The notes beneath the pieces were generated by a model, which was not told the origin of the DNA, searched no databases, and saw only the letters and a program-made list of their open reading frames with translations. This document shows positions 54,097-63,379 of a DNA stretch of 64,000 bases, piece after piece (position 1 is the first letter of the stretch; each line of letters starts with the position of its first letter). The stretch lies in NCBI GenBank assembly GCA_947624255.1, contig CANQJO010000001.1, forward strand, positions 1 to 64,000, written 5' to 3'. The stretch is from an uncultured Ruminococcus sp. (lineage in GTDB: Bacteria; Bacillota; Clostridia; Oscillospirales; Ruminococcaceae). A program made the translations under genes and the position numbers.

Positions 54097-57000
54097 TCAT
54101 ATCTTTGTTATATCCACAAGCTCAACATCGTTGATAGTCCTGCCTGATTCAAGCACCTTTGCAAGAGCCTTTGCCGTATCAATTGCGGTAAGGCTGCAAA
54201 TAGACCGCTCAATGGATTTTCTTCTCATTTTCACGCTGTCACGCTCGGGAAGTCTTCCCTTGGCCGAGGTCGAAATGACATAGTGTATCTTTCCGCTTTC
54301 AAGAAGTGTCACCGCATTCGGTTCGCCCTCCGAGATCTTTCTCACTAAATTTGCAGCGATCATATTCCTGTTCAGAACGCTCTGCGTGCCGGAGGTAGCA
54401 TATATCTCAAAGCCCATTCGCTCGAATTTGTCTGCGATCGGGAGTATCTCACGCTTGTCCGTATCACGCACCGATATGAGAACTCCTCCCTCACGCTTGA
54501 GATCGAATCCGGCAGCGATAAGACCTTTAAGGAGTGCATCTTCAAGATTTCGTCCGATACCGAGACACTCTCCGGTAGATTTCATTTCGGGGCCGAGCAT
54601 TGTGTCCACATCGGTGAGTTTCTCAAAGCTGAAAACAGGAATTTTCACAGCAACGTATTCGCCGGAGGGATACAGACCGCTCTGATATCCCATATCACGC
54701 AGCTTTTCGCCGAACATGATCCTTGTGGCGATATCCACCATCGGAATACCCGTTACCTTGCTGATATACGGAACAGTCCTTGATGAACGTGGATTTACCT
54801 CGATAACATAGACTTCATGATTATACACAACATACTGGATATTCACCAGTCCGATGACGTTCAGCTCCTTTGAAAGCAGGCGTGTATACTCAACGATTAT
54901 GCGCTTTATTCTGTCTGAGAGGTGCTGTGCCGGATAAATTGATATGGAATCTCCGGAGTGTACACCGGCACGCTCGATGTGCTCCATTATGCCGGGAATG
55001 AGGAAATCCTCGCCGTCGCAGATAGCATCGACCTCCACCTCCGTACCCATCATATACTTGTCAATAAGCACAGGATTTTCGATCATATGAGCGGTGATGA
55101 TGCCCATATACTCGACAACATCATCTTTTGAGTGAGCGATTATCATATTCTGACCGCCCAATACGTAGGACGGTCTGAGCAGTACGGGATAACCCAGATC
55201 CTCGGCAGCAGCAACAGCCTCCTCGGTGGTCATTACCGTATGTCCGGCAGGACGTGGGATACCGCACTTTTCAAGTATCTCGTCAAAGCGTTCTCTGTCT
55301 TCGGCAGCGTCGATCATATCGGCGGATGTACCGAGGATATTCACGCCCATATCCGAGAGATGTCGTGTCAGCTTGATAGCCGTCTGACCGCCGAACTGCA
55401 CAACAACGCCGTATGGTTTTTCCGTTTCGATAATGGATTCAACGTCCTCACGGGTGAGGGGATCGAAGTAAAGGCGGTCGCCCGTATCAAAGTCGGTGGA
55501 GACGGTTTCCGGATTGTTGTTGCATATGACTGCCTCATAGCCAAGCTCTTTCAGAGTCCATACGCAGTGTACGGAGCAGTAGTCAAATTCGATGCCCTGA
55601 CCGATGCGGATAGGACCTGAGCCGAAAACGATGACCTTTTTCTTGCCTGTGTTTTTACGCCTGATAAACTCCTCAGCCTCGTTTTCTTCGTCAAAGGTAG
55701 AGTAGAAGTATGGTGTCTCAGCCTTGAACTCTCCGGCGCAGGTATCGACCATTTTGAAGACTGCACGCCTGCGCTTGGGACATTTCTGACCGGAGATGCG
55801 TTCAATAGTGCTGTCGAGATATCCGTACTGCTTTGCCAGATCGTATTTTTCGGCAGTAAGCTCTCCGTCTGCAAGGTATTTTTCTATATCGGCAAGATTT
55901 TTCAGCTTATACAAGAACCAATTGTCGATCATCGTGATATCGTGTATCTCCTCGGGAGTGATACCTCGTTTAAGAGCCTCAAATACCTTGAAGGAGCGTT
56001 CATCATCAACATCATGGAGCATAGTGCGGATCTCTTCATCGCTGTATTTTGCAAGCTTTGGCAGATCCATAGAATCAAGTCCCAGCTCAATGGAGCGGAC
56101 TGCCTTCATCATAGCCTGTTCAAATGAAGTGCCGATAGCCATGACCTCTCCGGTAGCTTTCATCTGTGTACCGAGAGTTCTTTTGGCGTAGACAAATTTA
56201 TCGAATGCCCATTTCGGAAACTTTATCACAACATAGTCAAGAGTCGGTTCAAAGCAGGCATATGTTTTTCCCGTGACCTGATTTACGATCTCGTCAAGAG
56301 TATATCCGATGGCGATCTTTGCAGCCGTTTTTGCAATGGGATATCCCGTTGCCTTTGACGCAAGAGCAGACGAACGTGATACTCTCGGATTTACCTCTAT
56401 CACGGCATATTCAAAGCTGTCGGGGCGCAGCGCAAACTGGCAGTTGCAGCCGCCCTCTACACGCAGCTCCTTTATAATATTTATCGCAGCAGTACGCAGC
56501 ATCTGATACTCACGGTCAGAGAGCGTCACCGCCGGAGCAATAACGATGCTGTCGCCTGTGTGAACGCCTACCGGATCGAAATTTTCCATAGAGCAGACCG
56601 TGATAACGTTTCCCTTTGCATCACGGATGACCTCAAACTCGATCTCTTTCCAGCCGCTGATACATTTTTCGATCAGCACCTGTGTAATGGGAGAGAGACG
56701 CAGTCCGTTGGTGGAGATATCTCTCAGCTCCTCCTCATTTGAAGCAATACCGCCTCCTGTGCCGCCAAGCGTGAATGCGGGGCGCACGATAACGGGATAG
56801 CCGATCGTCTGTGCAAAATCAACGGCATCGTCAACCGTTTCCACGACCTTTGAGGGGATACACGGTTCACCGATCTTTTCCATTGTATCCTTGAAAGCCT
56901 GTCTGTCCTCAGCTTTGTGAATCGTTTCGGGATCTGCTCCGAGAAGCTTGACGTTGTGAGCTTCGAGGAATCCCTCCTCTGCAAGCTGCATTGACAGCGT

Positions 57001-57288
57001 GAGACCTGTCTGACCGCCGAGAGTGGAAAGCAGGCTGTCCGGCTTTTCGATCTCTATGATACGCTTTACCACGTCAAGAGTCAGCGGCTCGATATATACT
57101 TTGTCAGCCATAGCCTTGTCGGTCATGATAGTGGCAGGGTTGGAGTTCACCAGCACTACCTCAAGTCCCTCCTGTCTGAGAGCACGGCACGCCTGCGTTC
57201 CGGCATAGTCAAATTCAGCGGCTTGTCCTATCACGATAGGACCTGAACCGATCACAAGCACTTTTTTGATATCATTTCTCAGAGGCAT
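54097..57288 (-). CDS. carB: Carbamoyl-phosphate synthase large subunit
   Basis: Makes carbamoyl phosphate from bicarbonate, ammonia and two ATP; 1,063 residues, normal length. Two homologous ATP-grasp halves (each opening with a KVLVIGSGPIVIGQAAEFDY or KVIVFGSGPIRIGQGIEFDY segment), with an allosteric MGS-like domain at the C-terminus (about 935-1063). The start codon overlaps the carA stop (TGATG) and its GGAGGAG site lies inside carA, giving coupled synthesis of the two subunits. Last gene of the pyr operon here. Confidence 0.98.
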   Translation of the reverse strand: MPLRNDIKKVLVIGSGPIVIGQAAEFDYAGTQACRALRQEGLEVVLVNSNPATIMTDKAMADKVYIEPLTLDVVKRIIEIEKPDSLLSTLGGQTGLTLSMQLAEEGFLEAHNVKLLGADPETIHKAEDRQAFKDTMEKIGEPCIPSKVVETVDDAVDFAQTIGYPVIVRPAFTLGGTGGGIASNEEELRDISTNGLRLSPITQVLIEKCISGWKEIEFEVIRDAKGNVITVCSMENFDPVGVHTGDSIVIAPAVTLSDREYQMLRTAAINIIKELRVEGGCNCQFALRPDSFEYAVIEVNPRVSRSSALASKATGYPIAKTAAKIAIGYTLDEIVNQVTGKTYACFEPTLDYVVIKFPKWAFDKFVYAKRTLGTQMKATGEVMAIGTSFEQAMMKAVRSIELGLDSMDLPKLAKYSDEEIRTMLHDVDDERSFKVFEALKRGITPEEIHDITMIDNWFLYKLKNLADIEKYLADGELTAEKYDLAKQYGYLDSTIERISGQKCPKRRRAVFKMVDTCAGEFKAETPYFYSTFDEENEAEEFIRRKNTGKKKVIVFGSGPIRIGQGIEFDYCSVHCVWTLKELGYEAVICNNNPETVSTDFDTGDRLYFDPLTREDVESIIETEKPYGVVVQFGGQTAIKLTRHLSDMGVNILGTSADMIDAAEDRERFDEILEKCGIPRPAGHTVMTTEEAVAAAEDLGYPVLLRPSYVLGGQNMIIAHSKDDVVEYMGIITAHMIENPVLIDKYMMGTEVEVDAICDGEDFLIPGIMEHIERAGVHSGDSISIYPAQHLSDRIKRIIVEYTRLLSKELNVIGLVNIQYVVYNHEVYVIEVNPRSSRTVPYISKVTGIPMVDIATRIMFGEKLRDMGYQSGLYPSGEYVAVKIPVFSFEKLTDVDTMLGPEMKSTGECLGIGRNLEDALLKGLIAAGFDLKREGGVLISVRDTDKREILPIADKFERMGFEIYATSGTQSVLNRNMIAANLVRKISEGEPNAVTLLESGKIHYVISTSAKGRLPERDSVKMRRKSIERSICSLTAIDTAKALAKVLESGRTINDVELVDITKI

Positions 57289-58394
57289 CAGCGGCTCCTC
57301 CTTTCTGCCATTTTATTGATGAAGCTGTCGAAGAGATAAGCGGTATCGAGCGGACCGCCTCTTGCCTCCGGGTGAAACTGCACGGTAAATGCGTTCACGG
57401 AGGTATATCTTATCCCCTCGCAGGTCTTGTCGTTGGCATTTATGTGTGAAACGTGCCCGATCTCAGGCGGAATACTTTCTCCCACGACAGCATAGCCGTG
57501 ATTCTGACTGGTGACATATGTCAGACCGCTTTCCAGATCAATAACGGGCTGATTTGCACCTCTGTGACCGTATTTGAGTTTTTCCGTCCTGCCGCCGTTT
57601 GCAAGAGCCATAAGCTGATGTCCCAGACATATCCCGAATATAGGGATACCAAGCTGCTGTATTTCACGGAGATTCGCAATGACAGCGGTATTCTCAGAGG
57701 GGTCTCCGGGACCGTTCGAGAGCATTATGCCGTCGGGAGCAAGCTCTCTGATCCGGGCAGCTGTTGTATCTGCCGGAACGACCGTGACCTGACAGCCTCT
57801 GTTTACCAGCTCCTGACGGATATTCCGCTTGTAGCCGAAATCAAACAGCACCACCTTATACAAGGGAGAGTTATCACCGTAGGTACGCACCTCATTTCCC
57901 GTGACAGATGCAACGGCTTTTGTGATAGTATATTCACGTACTTTTTTCAGGACTGCCTCCTTGTCGGTGATCGGCTCAGTGGTGATGATGCCGTTCATGA
58001 CGCCTGCTTCACGTATCGTTCTTGTAAGACGGCGTGTATCAATATTGCATATGCCGATTATGTTATGCTTTATCAAAAAGTCGTTGATATTTCCCTCACA
58101 GCGGAAATTTGAGGGAGCATTGCACCATTCCCGGACGATATATCCGCTCACGTATGAGGCTGCTGATTCATTATCCTCGCTGTTTACGCCGTAATTTCCA
58201 ATAAGAGGGAATGTCTGTATCACTATTTGTCCGTAGTAGCTCGGATCGGTAAGAGTCTCCTGATAGCCGGTAACACCCGTAGTGAACACGACCTCACCGA
58301 TGACTGTTCCCTTAGTGCCGAAACTCAGACCTTCAAAGATCTGACCGTCCGCCAGCATTAGCCATGCCTTTTCACCCTGATTGAATAATGACAT
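57288..58394 (-). CDS. carA: Carbamoyl-phosphate synthase small (glutaminase) subunit
   Basis: Releases ammonia from glutamine for CarB; 368 residues. The N-terminal half is the CarA-specific domain (GEKAWLMLADGQIFEG opening); the C-terminal class I amidotransferase has its Cys in GICLGHQLMAL and the His-Glu pair in QFHPEARGGP. AAGGAGGA lies 9 bases before the ATG. Confidence 0.98.
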   Translation of the reverse strand: MSLFNQGEKAWLMLADGQIFEGLSFGTKGTVIGEVVFTTGVTGYQETLTDPSYYGQIVIQTFPLIGNYGVNSEDNESAASYVSGYIVREWCNAPSNFRCEGNINDFLIKHNIIGICNIDTRRLTRTIREAGVMNGIITTEPITDKEAVLKKVREYTITKAVASVTGNEVRTYGDNSPLYKVVLFDFGYKRNIRQELVNRGCQVTVVPADTTAARIRELAPDGIMLSNGPGDPSENTAVIANLREIQQLGIPIFGICLGHQLMALANGGRTEKLKYGHRGANQPVIDLESGLTYVTSQNHGYAVVGESIPPEIGHVSHINANDKTCEGIRYTSVNAFTVQFHPEARGGPLDTAYLFDSFINKMAERRSR

Positions 58395-58478
58395 TTTAAC
58401 TGTCCTCCTTCACGGATTTTTCAAATATATCTGAGGGGATCTCTGCCGCACCTGTCTGTTTTTTTACGAGACAGGTGT

Positions 58479-59399
58479 TCAGCGAAGCCGTTGAGTGATA
58501 TCATCTCTCATGCGGAGAACCTCCCGTCGGGCAGCGCCGGCAAAATCACGTTCATCGCAGCCCTCTTTTTTATAGGCACACATCACCGCACGTGAGGAGT
58601 TCACAATCGCTCCCAGTCCGTTTTTATCGAAGCCTCCCACAAGTCCCTCAGCGCCGCCTCCCTGCGCACCGTATCCGGGAACGAGGAACATGGTGTGGGG
58701 AAGTCTCTCTCTCAGTTCTGAAAGCTGACGGGGATATGTAGCTCCCACAACAGCGCCCACGGCGGAGTAGCCGTACTCTCCGATAGTATCAGCTCCCCAT
58801 TTTTCGCACATATCTCCCATTGCGGCATATATGGGCGTACCATCGTCAAGAAGCCTGTCCTGAAGCTCACCGCTTGAAGGATTGGAGGTCTTCACGAGTA
58901 CAAAAATTCCCTTGTCACGCTCACGGCATATATCGACGAGAGGCTTGATACCGTCAGTTCCGAGATATCCGTTCACCGTGAGAGCGTCCGCACCGAACGG
59001 CTCGAGCTGACTGTCACCGATAGTTACCGCACCTAAGTGAGCATTTGCGTAAGCCTCCATGGTAGCACCGATGTCATTGCGTTTGCCGTCAGTGATGACG
59101 AACATTCCGTTGAGCCGGGCATATCTGATAGTTTTTTCAAGAGTACGCATTCCGTAGTGACCGTACATCTCGTAGTATGCGGCCTGCGGCTTTATCGCCG
59201 GTACTACATCGTGTATCTGATCTATTATTGCCTGATTGAAGTCGAAGATAGCTTTTGCGGCAGCCTTTAGTGTCCAGCCGTCATTATCGAGGTAACGCCT
59301 CCGGATAAATTCGGGAACGTAGTCAAGCTTTGGGTCGAGTCCCACCACGGTGGGGTTTTTCAGTTCGATTATTCTTTTAATAAGTCGGTCAAATGACAT
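58479..59399 (-). CDS. pyrF: Orotidine-5'-phosphate decarboxylase (long, type 2)
   Basis: Last step of UMP synthesis, 306 residues. The catalytic Lys-Asp set appears in ITDGKRNDIGATMEAYA (about residue 90), the DxKRxDI pattern of the longer class 2 enzymes; a shorter class 1 protein would be about 235 residues. Six bases after pyrC, with AAAGGTAGG before the ATG. Confidence 0.96.
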   Translation of the reverse strand: MSFDRLIKRIIELKNPTVVGLDPKLDYVPEFIRRRYLDNDGWTLKAAAKAIFDFNQAIIDQIHDVVPAIKPQAAYYEMYGHYGMRTLEKTIRYARLNGMFVITDGKRNDIGATMEAYANAHLGAVTIGDSQLEPFGADALTVNGYLGTDGIKPLVDICRERDKGIFVLVKTSNPSSGELQDRLLDDGTPIYAAMGDMCEKWGADTIGEYGYSAVGAVVGATYPRQLSELRERLPHTMFLVPGYGAQGGGAEGLVGGFDKNGLGAIVNSSRAVMCAYKKEGCDERDFAGAARREVLRMRDDITQRLR

Positions 59400-59405
59400 A
59401 GTATC

Positions 59406-60677
59406 CTACCTTTCGTCGAATCGTATTTCTCCATTTGAAATTGTCACCAGCGGCTTACCGCACAGCGTCATACCCTTGAATACGCTGTTATGTGATCTTG
59501 AATGGAGCTTTTCCGGCTCTACCGTCCACTTTTTATTTATATCAGCGATAACGAGATCGGCTTTTTTCCCCGGTTCTATCGCCGGTACTTCAAGACCGAG
59601 CAGTCTTCTCGGATTTGCACACATCAATGACACTATCCTGTTGAGCGAGAGCACTCCTGTGTGATAGAGTGCGGTGAGTGCGGCGGCGAGTGAAGTCTCC
59701 AATCCCACCACGCCGTTGGGAGCTTTCAGAAAATCTCTCTTTTCCTCTGCGGTATGGGGAGCGTGATCGGTAATTATGCAGTCGATCGTACCGTCCCTCA
59801 GAGCTTCAATGATCGCAGCTGTATCCTCAGATGTTCTCAGCGGAGGATTCATTCTGTAGTCTGCATCACGCTTTTCAAGGAGCTCATCGGTGAGCATGAA
59901 ATAATGCGGAGCGGTCTCACAGGTCACTTTTATTCCCTTTGATTTTGCAAAGCGTATTATTTCGGCACTGCCTTTTGTAGAGACGTGGCAGATGTGTATA
60001 CGGGCATTTGCTGATGCTGCAAGAATGATCTCTCTTGCGGTTATGCTGTCTTCGGAGGCTCTGTCCATGCCGGGAACGCCCATTCGCTCTGAGACATCGC
60101 CTTTATTCATTATGCCGCCGCTGATGATGCTGAGATCTTCGCAGTGTGACGCAACAAGAATTCCTTTTTTCTCGGCTTCTTTCAGAGCCTTTAGCATAAG
60201 CCCCGCATTTTCAACAGGTCTGCCGTCATCGGAGAGGCATATACATCCTGCGTTTTTCAGTTCATCAAAGCTGCAAAGCTCACTGCCGTTCATGCCCTTT
60301 GTGATACAGCCTGCCGGATACACATCAACACCTGTGCACTTTGCCTTGTCTATGATATAGCGTATGGTTTCGGAATTGTCGCAGGGAGGCTTTGTATTGG
60401 GCATGGCAAGCACTCCCGTCACACCGCCTGCAAGAGCCGCTGAACAGCCGGTGAGGATATCCTCCTTGTGGGTAAGACCGGGATCACGGAAATGAACGTG
60501 CATATCAAACAATGAGGGCATAAGCACAAGACCGTCTCCGCTGATGATATGGTCAGCCTCATACGGGAGGGAGTCTCCGACATCGGAGATAATGCCGTTC
60601 TTGATAAAAACATCGCATATTTTGTCTGAGTTTTCATCAACGGCACGTATATTTCTGATCAAAATAGTATCTGACAT
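59406..60677 (-). CDS. pyrC: Dihydroorotase
   Basis: Ring-closing third step of pyrimidine synthesis, 423 residues, class I (PyrC of Bacillus type). Zinc ligands are seen in DMHVHFRDPG (His-x-His) and the later IHICHVSTKGSAE and ITDHAPHT segments; the substrate loop is MNPPLRTSED. Second in the operon; AAGGAG precedes the ATG. Confidence 0.97.
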   Translation of the reverse strand: MSDTILIRNIRAVDENSDKICDVFIKNGIISDVGDSLPYEADHIISGDGLVLMPSLFDMHVHFRDPGLTHKEDILTGCSAALAGGVTGVLAMPNTKPPCDNSETIRYIIDKAKCTGVDVYPAGCITKGMNGSELCSFDELKNAGCICLSDDGRPVENAGLMLKALKEAEKKGILVASHCEDLSIISGGIMNKGDVSERMGVPGMDRASEDSITAREIILAASANARIHICHVSTKGSAEIIRFAKSKGIKVTCETAPHYFMLTDELLEKRDADYRMNPPLRTSEDTAAIIEALRDGTIDCIITDHAPHTAEEKRDFLKAPNGVVGLETSLAAALTALYHTGVLSLNRIVSLMCANPRRLLGLEVPAIEPGKKADLVIADINKKWTVEPEKLHSRSHNSVFKGMTLCGKPLVTISNGEIRFDER

Positions 60678-60729
60678 ATTTACTCCTTATAACTTTTATC
60701 ACAAGAGCAGTGCGCAGCTTATGAAGATA

Positions 60730-61230
60730 TTATAACAGAATGACCTGATCGCAGCCGTCAGTCTCCATGACAGAGACTCTGACATTCTCACTGCGTGAGG
60801 TGGGGAGATTTTTTCCCACATAATCGGGGCGAATGGGCAGCTCACGATGACCTCTGTCCACAAGAACAGCAAGCTGTACAGAGCGTGGTCTGCCTCTTTT
60901 TATGATAGCCTCCAGTGCAGCACGTGAGCTTCTTCCGGTGAAGATAACGTCATCAACGATAACGACATTTTTATCTTTTACATCAAAGGGAATATTCGTC
61001 CGCTCTGACTGACCGGCAGAGGTGAGATCGTCTCTGTAGGGGGTGATGTCGATCTCACCGAACGGAACGCCGATCTTTTCAAGCTCTGACAGCTTTTCAG
61101 CGATACGTTTTCCGATAGGCACGCCACGAGAGAAGATGCCCACGATGCAGAGATCATCTGCGCCCTTGTTTCGTTCAAGAATTTCATATGATATCCGTGC
61201 AATAGCACGCTGCACGGCTTTTTCGTCCAT
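60730..61230 (-). CDS. pyrR: PyrR: pyr operon attenuation regulator / uracil phosphoribosyltransferase
   Basis: RNA-binding regulator with weak uracil phosphoribosyltransferase activity, 166 residues from ATG 61230. The PRPP-binding motif is VVIVDDVIFTGRSSRAAL, with FSRGVPIG and PRSVQLAVLVDRGHRELPI also typical. The ATG has no ribosome-binding site, whereas AAAGGAG at 61267-61261 lies 9 bases before an in-frame CTG at 61251. Starting there would add LETGHTI, bringing the N-terminus into line with other PyrR (about 173 residues), so a non-ATG start is likely. UMP-bound PyrR should bind the leader upstream and cause termination. Confidence 0.95.
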   Translation of the reverse strand: MDEKAVQRAIARISYEILERNKGADDLCIVGIFSRGVPIGKRIAEKLSELEKIGVPFGEIDITPYRDDLTSAGQSERTNIPFDVKDKNVVIVDDVIFTGRSSRAALEAIIKRGRPRSVQLAVLVDRGHRELPIRPDYVGKNLPTSRSENVRVSVMETDGCDQVILL

Positions 61231-61329
61231 AATAGTGTGCCCGGTTTCCAGAGTTATCAGCTCCTTTCAATGAGTGCAAATGCCGTCAGATAGCAGCTGT
61301 TTGCATTAGAGGGCGGTATAAATGAACCT

Positions 61330-61359
61330 AAAAAAGCTCGCCTGAGATGACAGACGAGC
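61330..61359 (-). terminator. pyr operon attenuator terminator
   Basis: On the minus strand GCTCGTCTG, loop TCATCT, CAGGCGAGC then TTTTTT, about 75 bases before the pyrR start. With the PyrR-binding loop upstream, this is the expected regulated terminator. Confidence 0.88.
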
Positions 61360-61557
61360 ATAGCCGCAGCTACGGGAGGGCGTACCCTTCCGCAGCATCT
61401 GATAGTAGTTACGTCATAATATGCAGGAGTGGAAATTGCTCTCATGCGGACATGAGCGGTCTTATTGCTTTTCCGACCGGCTCCTCGACATTTAATCGGC
61501 AGAGCAATGTTGTTAAGGGTCAATGCATCTGACGTATACCATAAATAGCTTTACACG

Positions 61558-61588
61558 CCTTTCCGACCTCACGGGATCAGCTTAAAGG
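61558..61588 (-). promoter_or_regulatory. PyrR-binding loop in the pyr leader
   Basis: The minus-strand RNA contains CCTTT...GATCCCGTGAGGTC...AAAGG. GATCCCGTGAGGTC fits the PyrR recognition consensus ARUCCNGNGAGGYU, and it sits in the required stem (CCTTT/AAAGG), internal bulge and hairpin arrangement. It lies about 30 bases after the promoter. Uridine nucleotides should promote PyrR binding here and termination downstream. Confidence 0.82.
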
Positions 61589-61616
61589 ACATCGGCAGAA
61601 ATTTTCCGCCTAAACC

Positions 61617-61645
61617 ATTATATCATAGAATATCAGAAAATGCAA
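61617..61645 (-). promoter_or_regulatory. Sigma-A promoter of the pyrR-pyrC-pyrF-carA-carB operon
   Basis: On the minus strand TTGCAT (61645-61640), 17 bases and TATAAT (61622-61617), with TGA before the -10. Confidence 0.88.
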
Positions 61646-61862
61646 TACACATAAGAGAATTTTTTCTGATACTTTTAAATTTGTACAATGCGCAGATATT
61701 TTTTGCCGTACAAAACAAGTTACATTGCGAAAATGCTTCCGGCGGTGCGCCGTCTCTGCGCCGCTGTTTTTTGCATAAAGTTCTCCGTTTACTATCATGC
61801 GTGCGACGACCTGTTCCCCTTTCTGAAATGATGCAGCGTGAATGCCGGCGGGGGCTCCCCGC

Positions 61863-62447
61863 TTAGTGGATCATCGGGCGCAGCTGTATCCCATTCATGG
61901 CAGCATCAACGGCATCGGGCAGCATGGAAAACTCAGCCACAAGGGAGGCAGGCTTGTTTTCACAGTCATCCTGAAGCATCGGTACAAAATAGTAATTCTT
62001 CCTGTTGAAAAGCTCTCCGATATTTTTTGCCGAGCCGAGCAGCGAATCGTTGGAGGCTATCGCAAGAAGCACAGGCTTGCTTCGGCGCAGATGAGACTTC
62101 ACCGCCATTGTGACCGCACCGTCACAGATGCTTGCCGCTAATTTTGCCGCAGTGTTTGACGTACAGGGAGCGATCACCATGATGTCCGTCATATCCTCCG
62201 GACCGATATGCTCTGCCCCGGCAATGGTGGTTATTACGCTTTTTCCGGCGATTTTTTCAAGCCTTGCAACGTTTTCCTCAGCTTTTCCAAAGCGAGTGGA
62301 GAGCGTTGCTGCGTGCTCAGACATGACAGGTATAAGCTCAGCTCCCAGCTCTTTCAGATAATTTGCCTGTTCAAAGCTGCGGCTGAACGTGCAGAATGAG
62401 CCTGTCATTGCGTAGCCGATACGAAGTCCTTTAAGGCGTTCCGTCAT
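61863..62447 (-). CDS. dpaB: Dipicolinate synthase subunit B
   Basis: Flavoprotein-like subunit of dipicolinate synthase, 194 residues; with DpaA it makes dipicolinic acid in the mother cell during sporulation. The N-terminus (GLRIGYAMTGSFCTFSRSF) and VIAPCTSNTAAKLAASICDGAVTMAVKSHLR are typical of SpoVFB/DpaB and the flavodoxin-like decarboxylase fold it derives from. It overlaps dpaA by 17 bases. Confidence 0.96.
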   Translation of the reverse strand: MTERLKGLRIGYAMTGSFCTFSRSFEQANYLKELGAELIPVMSEHAATLSTRFGKAEENVARLEKIAGKSVITTIAGAEHIGPEDMTDIMVIAPCTSNTAAKLAASICDGAVTMAVKSHLRRSKPVLLAIASNDSLLGSAKNIGELFNRKNYYFVPMLQDDCENKPASLVAEFSMLPDAVDAAMNGIQLRPMIH

Positions 62448-63279
62448 ATACAGTGCCTCCTTTCAGAATACTCATTACTGTTTCAGCGATAATTTCTCCG
62501 GCGGTCACGGGAGCTGTTTTTCCGGGAAGTCCGGGCGCACATATGACCTTTATTCCCAGATCACTCGCTGCATCATGATCAATGCCTCCGGGCTTTGATG
62601 CAAGATCAATAAAGAGCGTTTCTCTGCTGAATTTTTTCAGGATCTCACGGGTGAATATCATTTTGGGGACGGTATTGAAAACAAGTCCGAAATCTGTGGA
62701 GATATCCTCTGTAAAGGAAGATCTGATCCCGATAATACGAGCTTTTGCAGCTCCCCTTTCATTGTGGACGGCTGCGGTGATATCTGCGCCGAAGCCTTTG
62801 AGTATCTCTGCGAGAGCAGTACCGATACGTCCCGGACCGACTATCAGGACTTTCAGTCCGTTGAGAGTTACAGGAAGTTCTTCAAGAGCGAGCTGTACTG
62901 CGCCTTCTGCTGTCGGGACAGCGTTTTTCAGACTCAGCTCCTCACTTTCAAGATAGTCGATCACCTCCGTTCCCATATTTTTTTTCAGTTCATCATCAAC
63001 ACGACCTGCAAGCACGATCCCTCCGGACTTAAGCATCTCCTTTACAGCGGAGGGAGCGATCTTTTTCTGAGAGAACGGAGTATACACCATTCCGTTCTCC
63101 AATGGCGGAACAGGCAGTACGGCACAGTCGAACAGCTCACCCGGAATGGGAGTACGCACCGGAGTATTATACTCATCGAAGCCTGTTATAGCGGTAATAT
63201 TGTCACGGGAGAGCCTTTCTGCGCAGTAAAGCTGGCGCAGATCTCCTCCGGCGATAAGTATTTTAAGTGGTTCATTCAT
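62431..63279 (-). CDS. dpaA: Dipicolinate synthase subunit A
   Basis: NADPH-binding subunit of dipicolinate synthase, 282 residues. The Rossmann motif LIVGPGRIGTALAEILKGFGA (about residue 150) and SKPGGIDHDAASDLGIKVICAPGLPGKTAP are characteristic of DpaA. The start at 63279 follows TTGGAGA; an in-frame TTG at 63294 is part of that site. Presence of dpaA-dpaB implies an endospore-forming ancestry. A sigma-K-like promoter lies upstream. Confidence 0.96.
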   Translation of the reverse strand: MNEPLKILIAGGDLRQLYCAERLSRDNITAITGFDEYNTPVRTPIPGELFDCAVLPVPPLENGMVYTPFSQKKIAPSAVKEMLKSGGIVLAGRVDDELKKNMGTEVIDYLESEELSLKNAVPTAEGAVQLALEELPVTLNGLKVLIVGPGRIGTALAEILKGFGADITAAVHNERGAAKARIIGIRSSFTEDISTDFGLVFNTVPKMIFTREILKKFSRETLFIDLASKPGGIDHDAASDLGIKVICAPGLPGKTAPVTAGEIIAETVMSILKGGTVYDGTP

Positions 63280-63305
63280 GGTAAAAATCTCCAATCTGCC
63301 GCATT

Positions 63306-63356
63306 ATACTGATTTTATTCTAAAAAAGATCCTCGGGTTTTGGGATGAAATTAGTA
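63306..63356. repeat. Dispersed palindromic repeat, copy E (dpaA leader)
   Basis: A short 51-bp version: arms ATACTGATTTTATTCTAAAA and TTTTGGGATGAAATTAGTA, with the central hairpin reduced to about AAGATCCTCGGG. It lies in the expected 5' leader of dpaA-dpaB. Confidence 0.8.
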
Positions 63357-63379
63357 CTAACGGCAAGGAATCTCACTGA

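Larger units (their letters stand above)
61252..61862. other. pyr operon leader and the adjoining intergenic region
   Basis: From right to left: a GC-rich hairpin just past the dpaB stop (GCGGGG/CCCCGC, 61848-61862); an imperfect hairpin followed on the plus strand by TTTTTT (61742-61772) with no gene upstream of it; the pyr promoter (61617-61645); the PyrR-binding loop (61558-61588); about 200 bases of undefined leader; the attenuator terminator (61330-61359); a second hairpin GCAAA-TTTGC (61276-61304); and the pyrR ribosome-binding site. The frame open across much of the leader has no start signal. Confidence 0.7.

Noticed and set aside
61257-61523. 88-codon frame in the pyr leader that reads through the attenuator
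   Set aside because: It would start at TTG without a ribosome-binding site and crosses the terminator; the composition looks like structured RNA. Worth revisiting only if relatives conserve it.
61742-61772. Hairpin GCGGTGCG/TGCGCCGC followed by TTTTTT on the plus strand
   Set aside because: No plus-strand gene precedes it; the stem has wobble pairs. It could limit antisense transcription, but evidence is too thin for a feature.
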